A stretch of 64,000 nucleotides of DNA from Phorcus lineatus (taxonomy: Eukaryota; Mollusca; Gastropoda; Trochida; Trochidae): assembly GCA_921293015.1 (NCBI GenBank), contig OV121081.1, positions 2,790,001-2,854,000 of the forward strand. The letters run 5' to 3'. Numbering within the stretch: position 1 is the first letter of the stretch; each line of letters starts with the position of its first letter. The notes beneath the pieces were generated by a model, which saw only the letters and a list, made by a program, of their open reading frames with translations, had not been told where the DNA came from and searched no databases. The position numbers and the translations under genes are program-made. Positions 11,234-23,583 of the stretch are shown piece after piece.

Positions 11234-11926
11234 ATTAGTCGAGAGAAGCCAATATCCTCTATCTATTCTGTTTAGGGAAGGCTGCAGCGTGTTTAAACAC
11301 TAAGTCTGGTATGATGTATATGGTCTCTTCTGTTCAGGGGTTAGAGAAGGTATAGGGGATATTTCTCATATCTCATCCAATACCATGTATATGCGGCAGC
11401 TACGAGTGTAAATTCATGATTTTCTTCTTAATGAGATGTGCATGGTATTTATTCGTTGTATTTCCCTCCCAAAAATGCAAATGTTTGTAAATGACGTACA
11501 TTTTATGAATTGAGACTTTACTTCATCGAGTTCATCTTGTAACGTTATCCTTGTTTCATGACGTCAAAGATGATTCATATGGTTCAAGGTGTTATCTCCC
11601 TTAGTAGAATCCCATGTTATTTCACTCAGTGAAAATATGAATATTTTAACTTATGAATTTTCGTATTTCACCATTTAGAATATAATAAAAAGTATATTCT
11701 CTAAAGGATCCCTATAACTGATACCTTGGCCTGATGCAATGGTAAAGTTCTGATAATGCCGATAGAATTGGCCAGAGATGAGATCAACATGTTTTAAGCA
11801 AAGATGGTCCTGTTTGAAGATGATTAATTTCTATCAATGAATCAAAACATCAGTCTACAAGAAACTATTGACAAATAATCCAAGAAAATTTGTACTTGAG
11901 GAAAGCATTTATATAAATAGCTATGC

Positions 11927-13572
11927 ATGAAGCATTGCCAGTTAACCCACATTGCTATAGTTAGCAGGAACTATTTCCTGAGCTTGGTGCCAGTAAAATG
12001 GTAAATGGTGATTTTATTGAGCAATTAAGAGGTGGTATTGAGAACAACTGGATGCTTCATTGAGCATCCTGAATGGTCTCCTGTGTCCTGTGGAATGTGG
12101 CAAGCGAGAGAAGAAACAAGTGGTCAGGAAATCTCTCCAGTCACAAACAGTTACATAAACCACTGGATCAATGCATCAACAGCCATTAGAATAAGCAGTG
12201 CTCGCAACTGTGTGCGTTTATTGCCAAGCACACTTTCACAGGCGCAGTCCGGGAGTTGGAATGGATTATGCTAGATCTTGTGTAGAGGAAAAGGGTTCTC
12301 AGATTTTTGTTTATTACTTGGAGAGGAATAAGAAATCTGGGAGGTGTGAAAAAGTTACTGTTGTAGAAAATAAAAGTTCTATTAAGGCAGTCTGCGAAGC
12401 TCTTCAACAATGATTCTCAGACAGGGTTGTTTAATCAGACAGTGTCTGTTCTGCTTGCAGGAACATTTCCATGAAGTATCTAGATTTCTGACTAGTTTTT
12501 ACGTGTTGTTCTCAAATTGGCGGCGCTAAAACTGTCACTTCCGTAGGGAGAGAAATCATTGCTAATCAGAATCTCGCTGTCTGTCAAATCCATCAAGCGG
12601 TTTATTTTCAATTGATATTTGTTTCAGCAATCTAAGTTGGACTTGTATCCAATTGCGTTGACAGGTTTTGCTAATAGAATTTCCTTTTTGAGGAAAATCT
12701 TTTAAATTTGAATCCAACATGGTTTTGATTATTTTCTTTGGTTCTTGTAAAATCTCGACAGCAGAAGGTGAACAGTGATTACAAAAAATCTGGAGAAAAG
12801 ACTGACATATGGTTACATATTGATGTTTAGTTGTAGTTTCCTCTGTTGTGATTGGTCAATGAAGTGAAAATTTGAAAACAAGTTGACCATGATATTTGTG
12901 AACATGTTTGAGTTTTGGTAGATGAATAACTGAATTTATATAAACACAATTTTAAGAAGTTCAGCTGATTTCAGGGATAAAAATTTTCAGCTGATCTGCT
13001 GATCGTAAGTGTTTTTGGTTGGTCCTAACTCTAGTTTTAAATGAAACACCCTGGAACCGTAATTCTATGCATTTCAGCTTGATTTTCAAAAACTCAATTG
13101 CCATCCCTTTGATATACAGTTTAATGATGAGAATATTATTTTTCAAATCCACACAGTGCAATTCTGGTACTTTTAGTATCATTCATCAATCTTCAGGGAG
13201 TATAGACACTTCTAATGTTTGTGTGTCACGATAGAGATGGCATAACCATGGTATGATGTCACAATGTCATAATAATCAGATTTATTTATACCAATAAAAG
13301 TTGACAATGATATCTGTAAGAATTGATCATATTAGGATCATTAATGATCACATGACTGATGCTAATGATGATGAGGTAATGACTGGTAATCATGTATATA
13401 ATTGGCTAGAATGACATTACAAGGTTTAAGTAAAGATGATCATGCTGAGACATAAAACTTCTCAGTTGATGAATAAAAGTGACGGTATGATAGAAAATTT
13501 TGACAAATAATCTGATAAAAACGTCTTAAAAAGCGATTGCACTTCAGAAACCATTGATATGAAATTCCTTGC
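11927..13572. repeat. 1,646-bp tandem unit, copy 1
   Basis: Aligned start is at CATTGCCAGTTAACCCACATT. From about 12030 onward it is nearly identical to copy 2 at a constant offset of 1,646 bp. Upstream of 11927, back to about 11700, it still resembles the end of the unit but is much more diverged. A 70-codon frame ending at 12413 is open only here: copies 2 and 3 have TGA where this copy has AGA, and upstream the frame is closed by stops. I therefore do not call a gene. The segment at 12500-12620 has ETS-like CACTTCCG and MEIS/PBX-like CTGTCAAATC sites. Confidence 0.9.
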
Positions 13573-15218
13573 ATGAAATATTGCCAGTTAACCCACATTG
13601 CTATAGTAAGCAGGAACTATTTCCTGAGTTTGGTGCCAGTAAAATGGTAAATGATGATTTTATTCAGCAATTAAGAGGTGCTATTGAGAACAACTGGATG
13701 CTTCATTGAGCATCCTGAATGGTCTCCTGTGTCCTGTGGATTGTGGCAAGCGAGAAAAGAAACAAGTGGTCAGGAAATCCCTCCAGTCACAAACAGTTAC
13801 ATAAACCACTGGATCAATGCATCAACAGCCATTAGAATAAGCAGTGCTCGCAACTGTGTGCGTTTATTGCCAAGCACACTTTCACAGGCGCAGTCCGGGA
13901 GTTGGAATGGATTATGCTTGATCTTGTGTAGAGGAAAAGGGTTCTCAGATTTTTGTTTATTACTTGGAGAGGAATAAGAAATCTGGGAGGTGTGAAAAAG
14001 TTACTGTTGTAGAAAATAAAAGTTCTATTAAGGCAGTCTGCGAAGCTCTTCAACAATGATTCTCAGACAGGGTTGTTTAATCAGACAGTGTCTGTTCTGC
14101 TTGCAGGAACATTTCCATGAAGTATCTAGATTTCTGACTAGTTTTTACGTGTTGTTCTCAAATTGGCGGCGCTAAAACTGTCACTTCCGTAGGGAGAGAA
14201 ATCATTGCTAATCAGAATCTCGCTGTCTGTCAAATCCATCAAGCGGTTTATTTTCAATTGATATTTGTTTCAGCAATCTAAGTTGGACTTGTATCCAATT
14301 GTGTTGACAGGTTTTGCTAATAGAATTTCCTTTTTGAGGAAAATCTTTTAAATTTGAATCCAACATGGTTTTGATTATTTTCTTTGGTTCTTGTAAAATC
14401 TCGACAGCAGAAGGTGAACAGTGATTACAAAAAATCTGGAGAAAAGACTGACATATGGTTACATATTGATGTTTAGTTGTAGTTTCCTCTGTTGTGATTG
14501 GTCAATGAAGTGAAAATTTGAAAACAAGTTGACCATGATATTTGTGAACATGTTTGAGTTTTGGTAGATGAATAACTGAATTTATATAAACACAATTTTA
14601 AGAAGTTCAGCTGATTTCAGGGATAAAAATTTTCAGCTGATCTGCTGATCGTAAGTGTTTTTGGTTGGTCCTAACTCTAGTTTTAAATGAAACACCCTGG
14701 AACCGTAATTCTATGCATTTCAGCTTGATTTTCAAAAACTCAATTGCCATCCCTTTGATATACAGTTTAATGATGAGAATATTATTTTTCAAATCCACAC
14801 AGTGCAATTCTGGTACTTTTAGTATCATTCATCAATCTTCAGGGAGTATAGACACTTCTAATGTTTGTGTGTCACGATAGAGATGGCATAACCATGGTAT
14901 GATGTCACAATGTCATAATAATCAGATTTATTTATACCAATAAAAGTTGACAATGATATCTGTAAGAATTGATCATATTAGGATCATTAATGATCACATG
15001 ACTGATGCTAATGATGATGAGGTAATGACTGGTAATCATGTATATAATTGGCTAGAATGACATTACAAGGTTAAAGTAAAGATGATCATGCTGAGACATA
15101 AAACTTCTCAGTTGATGAATAAAAGTGACGGTATGATAGAAAATTTTGACAAATAATGTGATAAAAACGTCTTAAAAAGCGATTGCACTTCAGAAACCAT
15201 TGATATGAAATTCCTTGC
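13573..15218. repeat. 1,646-bp tandem unit, copy 2
   Basis: Complete middle copy, beginning AATATTGCCAGTTAACCC shortly after its start. It differs from copies 1 and 3 by only a few scattered bases over most of its length, so it arose or was homogenised recently. No credible coding sequence. Confidence 0.93.
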
Positions 15219-16110
15219 ATGAAATATTGCCAGTTAACCCACATTGCTATAGTAAGCAGGAACTATTTCCTGAGTTTGGTGCCAGTAAAATGGTAAATGA
15301 TGTTTTTGTTCAGCAATTAAGAGGTGCTATTGAGAACAACTGGATGCTTCATTGAGCATCCTGAATGGTCTCCTGTGTCCTGTGGATTGTGGCAAGCGAG
15401 AAAAGAAACAAGTGGTCAGGAAATCCCTCCAGTCACAAACAGTTACATAAACCACTGGATCAATGCATCAACAGCCATTAGAATAAGCAGTGCTCGCAAC
15501 TGTGTGCGTTTATTGCCAAGCACACTTTCACAGGCGCAGTCCGGGAGTTGGAATGGATTATGCTTGATCTTGTGTAGAGGAAAAGGGTTCTCAGATTTTT
15601 GTTTATCGCCTGGAGAGGAATAAGAAATCTGGGAGGTGTGAAAAAGTTACTGTTGTAGAAAATAAAAGTTCTATTAAGGCAGTCTGCGAAGCTCTTTAAC
15701 AATGATTCTCAGACAGGGTTGTTTAATCAGACAGTGTCTGTTCTGCTTGCAGGAACATTTCCACGAAGTATCTAGATTTCTGATGTGTTTTTGTGTTCGG
15801 TTCTCAGATTGGCGGCGCTAAAACTGTCACTTCCGTAGGGAGAGAAATCATTGCTAATCAGAATCTCGCTGTCTGTCAAATCCATCAAGCAGTTTATTTT
15901 CAATTGATATTTGTTTCAGCAATCTAAGTTGCACTTGTATCCAATTGTGTTGACAGGTTTTGCTAATAGAATTTCCTTTTCGAGGAAAATCTTTTAAATT
16001 TGAATCCAACATGGTTTTGATTGTTTTCTTTGGTTCTTGTAAAATCTTGACAGCAGAAGGTGAACAGTGATTACAAAAAATCTGGAGAAGAGACTTGCAT
16101 ATGGTTACAT
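15219..16110. repeat. 1,646-bp tandem unit, copy 3 (high identity only to about 16110)
   Basis: Matches copy 2 to about 16110 (GGTTACATGTTGG). Beyond that, similarity falls sharply but can be traced to about 16400, for example in the GGTATGAT motif that ends each unit. The third unit therefore exists in full but its distal half is old and diverged. Confidence 0.88.
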
Positions 16111-16410
16111 GTTGGCCTTGAGACGGATATATTTGATTTATGTATGAAGTGAAAATAGAAAAATTCTTGGTACTTACTTTATAAGTAGGATGTGGTATTT
16201 CTGTATGTTGTATTTGAGTATAAATGATAACAAAATGTTAGATACACAAAATTTAAAGAACAGATATTCAGCTTGAAAATGTGAATGTTTTTTTTAAGAA
16301 CACAAAGAATCATGTAACTCTAAAACTAGTTTTATTCACCATTCTACAAGGAGTGATGACAATTCTGATGTTATGACTTCATGAATATGGTATGATTTAA
16401 TAGTATCTGT

Positions 16411-16965
16411 CTGTCTGTATTGACATCACTATGGTATGATATCTTGATAGTATTGACATAACTATATTATGATATCGTAATAGTATAGACATCACTATGG
16501 TATGATATCATGATAGTATTGACATAACTATATTATGATGTTGTAATAGTATTGAAATAACTATATTATGATATCGTAATAGTATTGACATCACTATGGT
16601 ATGATATCATGATAGTATTGATATAACTATATTATGATATCGTAATAGTATTGACATAACATTATGATATCGTAATAGTATTGACATCACTATGGTATGA
16701 TATCTTGATAGTATTGACATATATAATGATATCGTAATAGTATTGACATCACCATGGTATGATATCGTAATAGTAATGACATCACTATGGTATGATATAA
16801 TAGCATTGACATATAACTATATTATGATATTGTAATAGTATTGACATCACTATGGTATGATATGATAGTATTGACATAACTATATTATGATTTTGTAATA
16901 GTATTGACATCACTATGGTATTATATCATGATAGTATTGACATCACTGTGGTATGATATCATAAA
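16411..16965. repeat. 33-bp minisatellite with alternating subtypes, about 16-17 copies
   Basis: Two subtypes alternate: GTATTGACATCACTATGGTA and GTATTGACATAACTATATTA, each continuing with TGATATCATGAT or TGATATCGTAAT. Alternation gives a rough 66-bp higher-order period. The unit resembles the distal end of the preceding 1,646-bp unit (CATAACCATGGTATGATGTC), so it probably grew out of it. Confidence 0.88.
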
Positions 16966-17559
16966 AGGCTAAGTTGCAGGATGGGATTAAATTCATTTCA
17001 ATTCTTTATCTTAGTAGAAGGCCTTAGGCCCAGATACAAAACAATAATACAAAACAGTAAGCAAGTAACATGTATTAACATGTCGGGTAAATTTGGGATA
17101 TACTTCCTTCTTAGTTCCATAAAACGGGGACATTTGAATAAAAAGTTGTTCATCTTCATTACAAAGCTTACAGAATCTAAAAAATCTTATTATTCCTTCT
17201 TTTCTGGCAATGTTTTTACATATGGGTAAGGCACTATTCTTAGTAAAGGGATTCTATGTTGTGATTCTTTCAATTTAACAATCTTAAGCTGAGGCTCTGT
17301 GCAACAAGTCTGTTTGATGGTCGAATATATGGGATAGTTGTTACAGATTATATCATTTCAATCATCTATTTATATACTGGCATTTGAACTTCATGTTTTG
17401 ATGAAATATTCTTCATTGTTTTGCAGCATCATTTGTTTCAATTTGGCAAAAAATATGATTATTAGAAATTTCTGCATTTTACAAATTGACTTTGCTCTTC
17501 ATCAAATAAGAATAATGACTTATGTCCAAATAAAATAAAATAACTGGTTAGAAGTCTTG

Positions 17560-17775
17560 AACAAGTTTGAAGTCGGCCGTGAGATTGTTAAAAGTTGTCC
17601 TGATCTATCACCTCTGATCTGTTGTTATTTGCGCAATGGGCTTCTCCAGTTTCAAGATAACGTGTATACGGGGTAGCTCTACACAATGTCCAGACTCGAA
17701 CCCGATACAGTGTGACAGCGATCTATGTCGGAGCTACGTGCAACTGCTCGACCTATGAGCTCGGTGATGAAAGGT
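17560..17775 (-). mobile_element. tRNA-derived SINE fragment
   Basis: On the minus strand AGCTCATAGGTCGAGCAG (17744-17761) resembles a tRNA D-arm with its A box, and GGGTTCGAGTC (17693-17703) matches the B box. Separation is about 40 bp, as in a tRNA. The sequence that follows (to about 17560) would be the SINE body. It is not the same family as 8225-8460. No tail or target duplication found, so ends are approximate. Confidence 0.6.
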
Positions 17776-19859
17776 GACTGCATGAGGCAGCATGATTGTT
17801 TTGTGTTGGGTAACAAACCCGACTCTGTACTTGCTGTGTGCTTTGTCTCACATGCAATCATGATAAAGCAGTTGATGTTAAATTGCAATCAAAGATTGCT
17901 AGGATTTTGCAACAAAAATAATGGTCGTGGAAGGTTTTTATATGGTAAGCTGGCTGATTCTTTTGTGTGATACGACAAACTCAACTACGCTGTCTATATG
18001 AGGAGCAGTAAAACAATTCTACTGATACACTAGCTACGAGAATCGTTTCCTCTGCGACACATTTCAACATAATCTTTTCCCTAGCTCATTCCAATGCTCT
18101 TGGTTAACTGATGTCAAACATCAACATTATTATCGTATGCATAATACTTACATAGTTCCACAAACTTCTCAAATAGCAGCATAGGAAGCTAAGATGATGT
18201 GTTTTGACAATGTCTTTGTAGGTTTCTAGGGAAAACATATACATCATAACTAAATAAATATAATTTTGCTCTATATTGTGGTGGTATATTATCCAACTTG
18301 GCTTTCAAAAGCTTTCTTGCTCTCACATACAATAAGAATAAATTACTTAACACACCTTTGCAATGCTCTAACATAACATATCTTCTGTCATAGAAAGCAT
18401 TAAAGTGGCTATAGATAACTCTACTGTCTAAATGTGAAGATAAATGTTTAATTAATTAAAAAAATCAATGACATGAAAAGTCCTTCAATGCAAAAGCATG
18501 AAACTAGAATTGTTCGTTTGGCTGTTCACAGTTGGCTCCAGGTTGATATTGCAGTAAGAGTTATCCGAAATCAACAATGCTAAAAATCACACAAATCAAA
18601 GCTTGGTTGATCACTAAATGTTTGGAAGGTGTAGGTTTAATACTCAGGATATCTTTCCACAAAGAGTTCAATATATTAAATAGGACGCATACTAAAGGCC
18701 AGGGGCAGGTTACTTTTTGTCAAGGGAGCTAGTAACTTGTTTTACCATTTAATGCAATTAAAATATGTGCATGGCTAGATGTTTAAAAACTTTCTGTTAT
18801 ATATTGTGAAATGTAAATTAAAGTGGATCGAATTTATATCTAAAATTTGTCTTTTTAAAAATAAAGTTGACCGAGTTGGCTAAGCGCCAGTTGTATAGCC
18901 TTGATTTTTTACCTATCGATACTTTGTTTTGCAACATGAGAAATGTTTTCTCCCTGTGGCACAATTAATATCTTATTTCACTCAGTCATTTTAGGGAAAA
19001 GAATAATTTTTAAATGCCAGTCTGTTAAAGAGATATTTTGAATGTCTGTACAAGAATTAGCAAGTAATATAAGATTAACTGGAAAAAAAACTCTTTTAAG
19101 ATGTTGAAATATAAGATTTGTTTGCCAGTTGCATTCTCTGAACTTCACTGAAAAGGCCACCATAACATTGTTAAAAAGAAAAATGGGTATTATAGAAGCA
19201 TATTTAAATAACACTATTTTAACAGATACAATGGTCAACAAAACCCAAAAATGATTAAATGACCTCAAACAGAGTGTTAAGTTTAGGGGAATAATGAGAG
19301 AAATGATAATAAAACAAGGCATTTATAGAAGGTGACAAGTAAAAACAGAGGGTAGTGTTTGTATCTGCCCTGAAGCTAATAGCTCTGTGAACTTCTTTTT
19401 ATCTTCCACCACAAGGGTAGATCGCAACACTTCTTTAATTCACTCCTTTCAGCGGCGATTCTCACATTTTCAACTTGCACAATAGCTGATAGTGCTAAGT
19501 CATACCGAGATGCTTGTCTGCTTTTGTCAAGGAAGTTTTTGTTAAATATTTGCCCGAATGAGGAAGAAATATGATGCTGTTCTTCGGTGAATAGTTTTGG
19601 AGTAAATCTGGCGTGACATAGATGCGGGTCTTTTGTTGTCGTGCCAGTGACGTGTGATGATAGCGTATCCCATAACTCTTGTTTATGGTGATCAACTGCA
19701 GTCCTAGATTCAGTCTACCTACCCCCTCTCCCACTACAAAGTCCCCTCTCCCTGAATCCCCTCCCCCTAAACTTAGTTAAAGAGTACCAGCTATACTATG
19801 TGTAACATTGTTAGTCAATTGTTTTGACATACATGCAGAGTTGCACCACTTGTATGCAT
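17776..19859. other. AT-rich non-coding stretch
   Basis: No gene recognised. At 18866-18900 GACCGAGTTGGCTAAGCGCC looks like a tRNA A-box region, but no B box follows, so it may be the remnant of a SINE head. A minus-strand open frame of 114 codons at 18978-19322 has no recognisable features and is most likely chance. Confidence 0.45.
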
Positions 19860-20535
19860 AAGTTTATTAATTATGATGGAAAGCGTTAGGGTTAAACTCT
19901 GAAATTTCTCCTTAAGTAACTTACACCACGCAAATGTAACCATCATATGTTTCTAATTGATGGGGTTAAACTTTTGAAGATTTTCTCAATATGTTATGTA
20001 CTTTGATTAGTGTAACTATTAAATCTAATAAAACAGCAAGGGGTTAAACTTTTGAACATTTTCACCATAAGTTACCTACCCCAAGGAGTTTAAATGTCTA
20101 ATCTAATCTAAAAACATGAGAGTTAAACTCAGTGAAATTTCTCCATAATTTACCTACCCTGTTGAGTGTAATTTTTATATTTGGTATAACAGCGTGAGGG
20201 TTAAGCTGTGAGATTTCTTCTTACCTGCCACAAACAAATGAAACTGTTAGATCTAACTTTATAGGGTTAACCTCTGTGAGATGTCTCCGTAAGTTACCAA
20301 CTCCAAACAAATGAAACTGTTAGATCTAACTTAACAGGGTTAAACTCTGTGAGATTTTTATATGTGAAACTTGCCCAAAAAATGTAACTGTTTAATCTTA
20401 CTTAACAGAGTTAAACTCTTGTAAGATTTCTCCTAAATCGAACAAATGTAACGTTGTGTTGAAAAATGTTGAATCTGGTCTAACAGCATGAGGGTTAAAC
20501 CCTTCTGAGATTTCTTTTTAAATTACCTACCCCAA
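19860..20535. repeat. 75-80 bp diverged tandem repeat, left part
   Basis: About 8-9 degenerate units. Each contains AGGGTTAAACTCT, a GAGATTTCTCC-like block, AGTTACCTACCCCAA and AATGTAACTGTTAAATCTAA. Unit length varies because of small indels. The array continues at 20839 after a SINE. Confidence 0.85.
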
Positions 20536-20838
20536 AGCGGGGCAGAATAGTGCCGTGGTTAGCACGTTTGGCTTCGGATCAAAAGGTCCATGGTTCGAAT
20601 ACCACCAGAGGCTGGGCAAGTTTGTCTGTAGTAGAGAACTGTTCTACACACAGTAGGGTTTGGGTGCTATGCTACACTGAATTTCAGTGTAGTTGTACCC
20701 ATGAATCTCTAGTTCCAGCCGATGCTCGCAGACCTCACCACAATGCATAGGAAAAAAGGTGTTGTAGGCTTTCTTCCTGCAATAATACTAGCAGCAGTGA
20801 TATAAGTGAAAAACTCTTGAAAAGCCCAAATCACTTCT
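20536..20838 (+). mobile_element. tRNA-derived SINE inserted in the repeat array
   Basis: A-box region GTGCCGTGGTTAGCACG (20550-20566) and B box GGTTCGAATAC (20592-20602). The body of about 230 bp has no coding frame. It is flanked by CCTACCCCAA at 20526-20535 and 20839-20848. Removing the SINE and one flank restores a normal repeat unit, which identifies the 10-bp target duplication. An older relative lies at 59278-59510. There is no obvious poly(A) tail. Confidence 0.88.
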
Positions 20839-20960
20839 CCTACCCCAATTTGTGTAACTGTTAAATCTTATCTTACAGCATGACGGTTAAACTCTTGAAC
20901 AATTTTTCAATAAGTTACCTACCCTGACGAATGTAACTATTTTGACACCAGGTCGGCAAA
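20839..20960. repeat. 75-80 bp diverged tandem repeat, right part
   Basis: Continues the array of 19860-20535 with about 1.5 units, ending near GACGAATGTAACTAT. Confidence 0.82.
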
Positions 20961-22299
20961 TGTGTTGAGCAAACATCCTTGATCCGGCCCAGTATGCGCT
21001 GTCATGCTGCTTGATGTAATATTGGCTCGGTTTACACAATGGGTGTTACGCTATCAGATTCATCTTTACATTTCATAATGGACAGTTTTTTAATGTGTGT
21101 GGTTTTTGTTGGTTTTCTGTCTTTGATAATGTGATACTTGTGTTTTTATAGTAATAAAAGGCTGGTTTATGATGTGAGAGATATATATAAAAGTTACCTA
21201 GTAGGAGTTATCCTTCAAGAGATATTTGCTGAATCAGCACTATTAGCAAACAAGGTGAAAAAAGGCATTGTATCATTTTTAAGATCCATGTTATATGATC
21301 CTTCGAAGTGTGCAGACTTTTTTCTGGATGTAGAAAACCAAGAAAAAGCTTTCGTGGAATTTTGTTTTGAAGTCTATCCAGTTTTTTCCATGGCCTTTCA
21401 TTTTATTTACTCATAGCTTTTTGGTCTGTACCAAAGTATGATTTTAAGCTTATTAGCAACAACAAATTGTTCTTTTAAAAAGTCACTTTAAATCCAATTC
21501 CGGGAACATACAAATAAGGATTTTGGAAAAAGTGATTTATCGTTTGATTTGAAAAAACCCCCAAAACCTAAATATATGAGAATCAAACAAGAAAAAAATG
21601 TTCAACTAATTTTTTATTGAAATAATGAGGAAATATTTAGGATGTCTATCACTGCAAGTGCTTCTAGATATAGGTCGAGGTATTTATCTTCACTGCTGCA
21701 GGGATCTCATGTTTACAATCTTAACTTTCAAAAAATTTAGAGGAAGTGAAAAATATTCGGAAGCAATTTCCTTGATCCTAAAGCGTGTACACAGATGACC
21801 TTAGAGTATCTGAGGTCATCAGTCATGCTCACAATGCAGTCTCTGATCCGTGATGAGATCACGAGCGTATCATGATGATACTCGTTAACCTGTATTTGTC
21901 CACAGACCCTACATATCATCACCACAGCAATTATTGCTGATGTCAGCGGAAAACTGCTTTGTAACATACAGGGCTGGGTATAAAATTATTAAAATCTGTG
22001 CACTTGTGATAAGGGATGGATCATTTATTGAATTTAACTTCATGTGTATGGTGTAAATCTGTCAATATTCCACATTGCTATCATCTACCCTATCCCTAAT
22101 ACTTGAAATCATTATGACACGTGTGTTAACCTACCTTACAAATTAGAAGTGAGCATGTGTGATCATATGTGGTCCTTAATTAATATAATGAGTTCTCTGA
22201 CAAGAAGAATAAAACAGGACTATATGAACTGAGCAAAGCAAGCTCGAGGTCATTCTAATATTTGTAGAGTTTATTTACTTTAACCACCATGATAACGAG
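20961..22299. other. Non-coding stretch
   Basis: No gene recognised. A 92-codon plus-strand frame at 21138-21416 has no known motif. Confidence 0.45.
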
Positions 22300-22404
22300 A
22301 AATGTAGTGCATAAGTATCAAAATGTAGTGCATAAGTATCAAAATGTAGTGCATAAGTATCAAAATGTAGTGCCTAAGTATCAAAATGTAGTGCATAAGT
22401 ATCA
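22300..22404. repeat. 21-bp minisatellite, 5 copies
   Basis: Unit AAATGTAGTGCATAAGTATC plus one A. The copies are almost identical; one has GCCTAAG in place of GCATAAG. Confidence 0.95.
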
Positions 22405-22679
22405 CTTGATAGACATTTCAAAATACATTAGTACATAAAACATTAATGATAAGTTGCCACCAAATATACTTCATAAGGCGAGCCTTGGACTCTCATTTTC
22501 ATCAACAAGTGTTGATATTTTATTATATCAGAAGAAATTTGGGTGAAATTCTCCATTTATTCCCATGTATATCGTAAACATTTTTTCAATTCGTTTGCAT
22601 TGATTTCGTAATAGTTGCATGGTTGTAAATCACTAGCCTTGAAAGAGATATCCGAAGAAAGAATATATTTCTAGCCACA

Positions 22680-22990
22680 GACACTGTTAGATGATGGACA
22701 AAAAAGTGGAGAAATGTTATATCAAGGAATACTCCCAAACAGATTACACAGGGAGTATATATTTCAACTCTCAGTGACTGTGATTGTGTTGAGAAATAGA
22801 ACATTGGTTAGTACATTGTAGTTTATAAAATACAAATGACATTCTGTGACTCAAATAGGAGTACATAATTCAGCTGACAATGGGGCAAATATCATTCATA
22901 TATAGAGAATTATAACATTGCTGACTACAAGTAAGGTATTGGGGTAGTTCTTAAACAGATATCCCAAGGATATATATATATATCAACAAG
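22680..22990. repeat. Diverged low-order repeat shared with 23640-23850
   Basis: The blocks GAAATGTTATAT and CAGGGAGTATATATTTCAAC at about 22710-22770, and AGTTCTTAAACAGATATCCC near 22950, have counterparts at about 23753-23835 (GAAATGTTATAT, AGTTCTTAAAGAGATATCCC). This suggests an old duplication, with the LINE fragment lying between the copies. Confidence 0.5.
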
Positions 22991-23254
22991 GAATATCACA
23001 GTACAATTGGTGCATCTTTGTTATTAATTTCAAGATCCAATGCATGAAATAGTGAAAAACGATTCATTGAATATTTATGAAAGTTTTAGAAAAAATTGCC
23101 CTTTCAGATAGAAATTCTTTCTATAATCAAGTTGGAAAAAATATTTGAATTTGCGATTCATACATATGTTTGTTGTTTTGTCTTCTTGTATATAAGACAG
23201 TCAATCCACTCTTATTACAAATGATGAACAAAGATAAATGGAATGTTCTGCGCT

Positions 23255-23509
23255 AACAGTATTCCTATGGCCAGCGATCTTTCAAATATGCAGCACCCTC
23301 ACTCTGGAACTCATTACGGTACCTATTGAAATCAAACTTTGCCCATCACTTGAATCCTTTAAAAGATATCTTAAAACCCATTTATTTCAACTGGCTTTTT
23401 AGTGTATTTCCTCTTGCCAGTGTATATATTCTGTGTATAACTTTCTTGTATATTAATGTTGCGCCTTGAGCATGCACCAATGGATGGAAATGTGCGCCTT
23501 ACAAATATC

Positions 23510-23582
<73 letters not shown>
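23255..23582 (+). mobile_element. 3' end of a non-LTR retrotransposon (LINE), 5'-truncated
   Basis: The frame starting about 23268 reads YGQRSFKYAAPSLWN, then FKYAAP...LKDILKP-like residues. This is the C-terminal signature (RSF..AAP.LWN..., then an LK.xLK...F tail) common to CR1/L2/Jockey-type reverse transcriptase polyproteins. The frame runs to a stop near 23467. The 3' region has GCGCCTTGAGCATGCACC and GTGCGCCTTACAAATA, then an (ATT)n tail, as in many LINEs with microsatellite-like 3' ends. Only the last 60-70 codons are present, so it is a dead copy. Exact clade not assigned. Confidence 0.85.
23511..23582 (+). repeat. (ATT)n microsatellite, about 24 copies, LINE 3' tail
   Basis: Uninterrupted ATT repeats directly after the LINE 3' UTR. 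The perfect repeat suggests that it is unstable in length. Confidence 0.97.

Positions 23583-23583
<1 letters not shown>

Noticed and set aside
12032..12413. Frames repeated in all three 1,646-bp units, suggesting a conserved small protein
   Set aside because: Similarity is due to recent duplication of DNA. The frames carry stop or frame differences between copies (TGA in copies 2 and 3 where copy 1 has AGA) and have no known domain.
18866..18900. tRNA gene candidate (GAGTTGGCTAAGCGCC)
   Set aside because: Only the A-box part is present; no B box, anticodon arm or acceptor stem.
18978..19322. 114-codon minus-strand frame with hydrophobic residues
   Set aside because: AT-rich random frames give hydrophobic residues. 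No motif, no splice context, no repeat relation.
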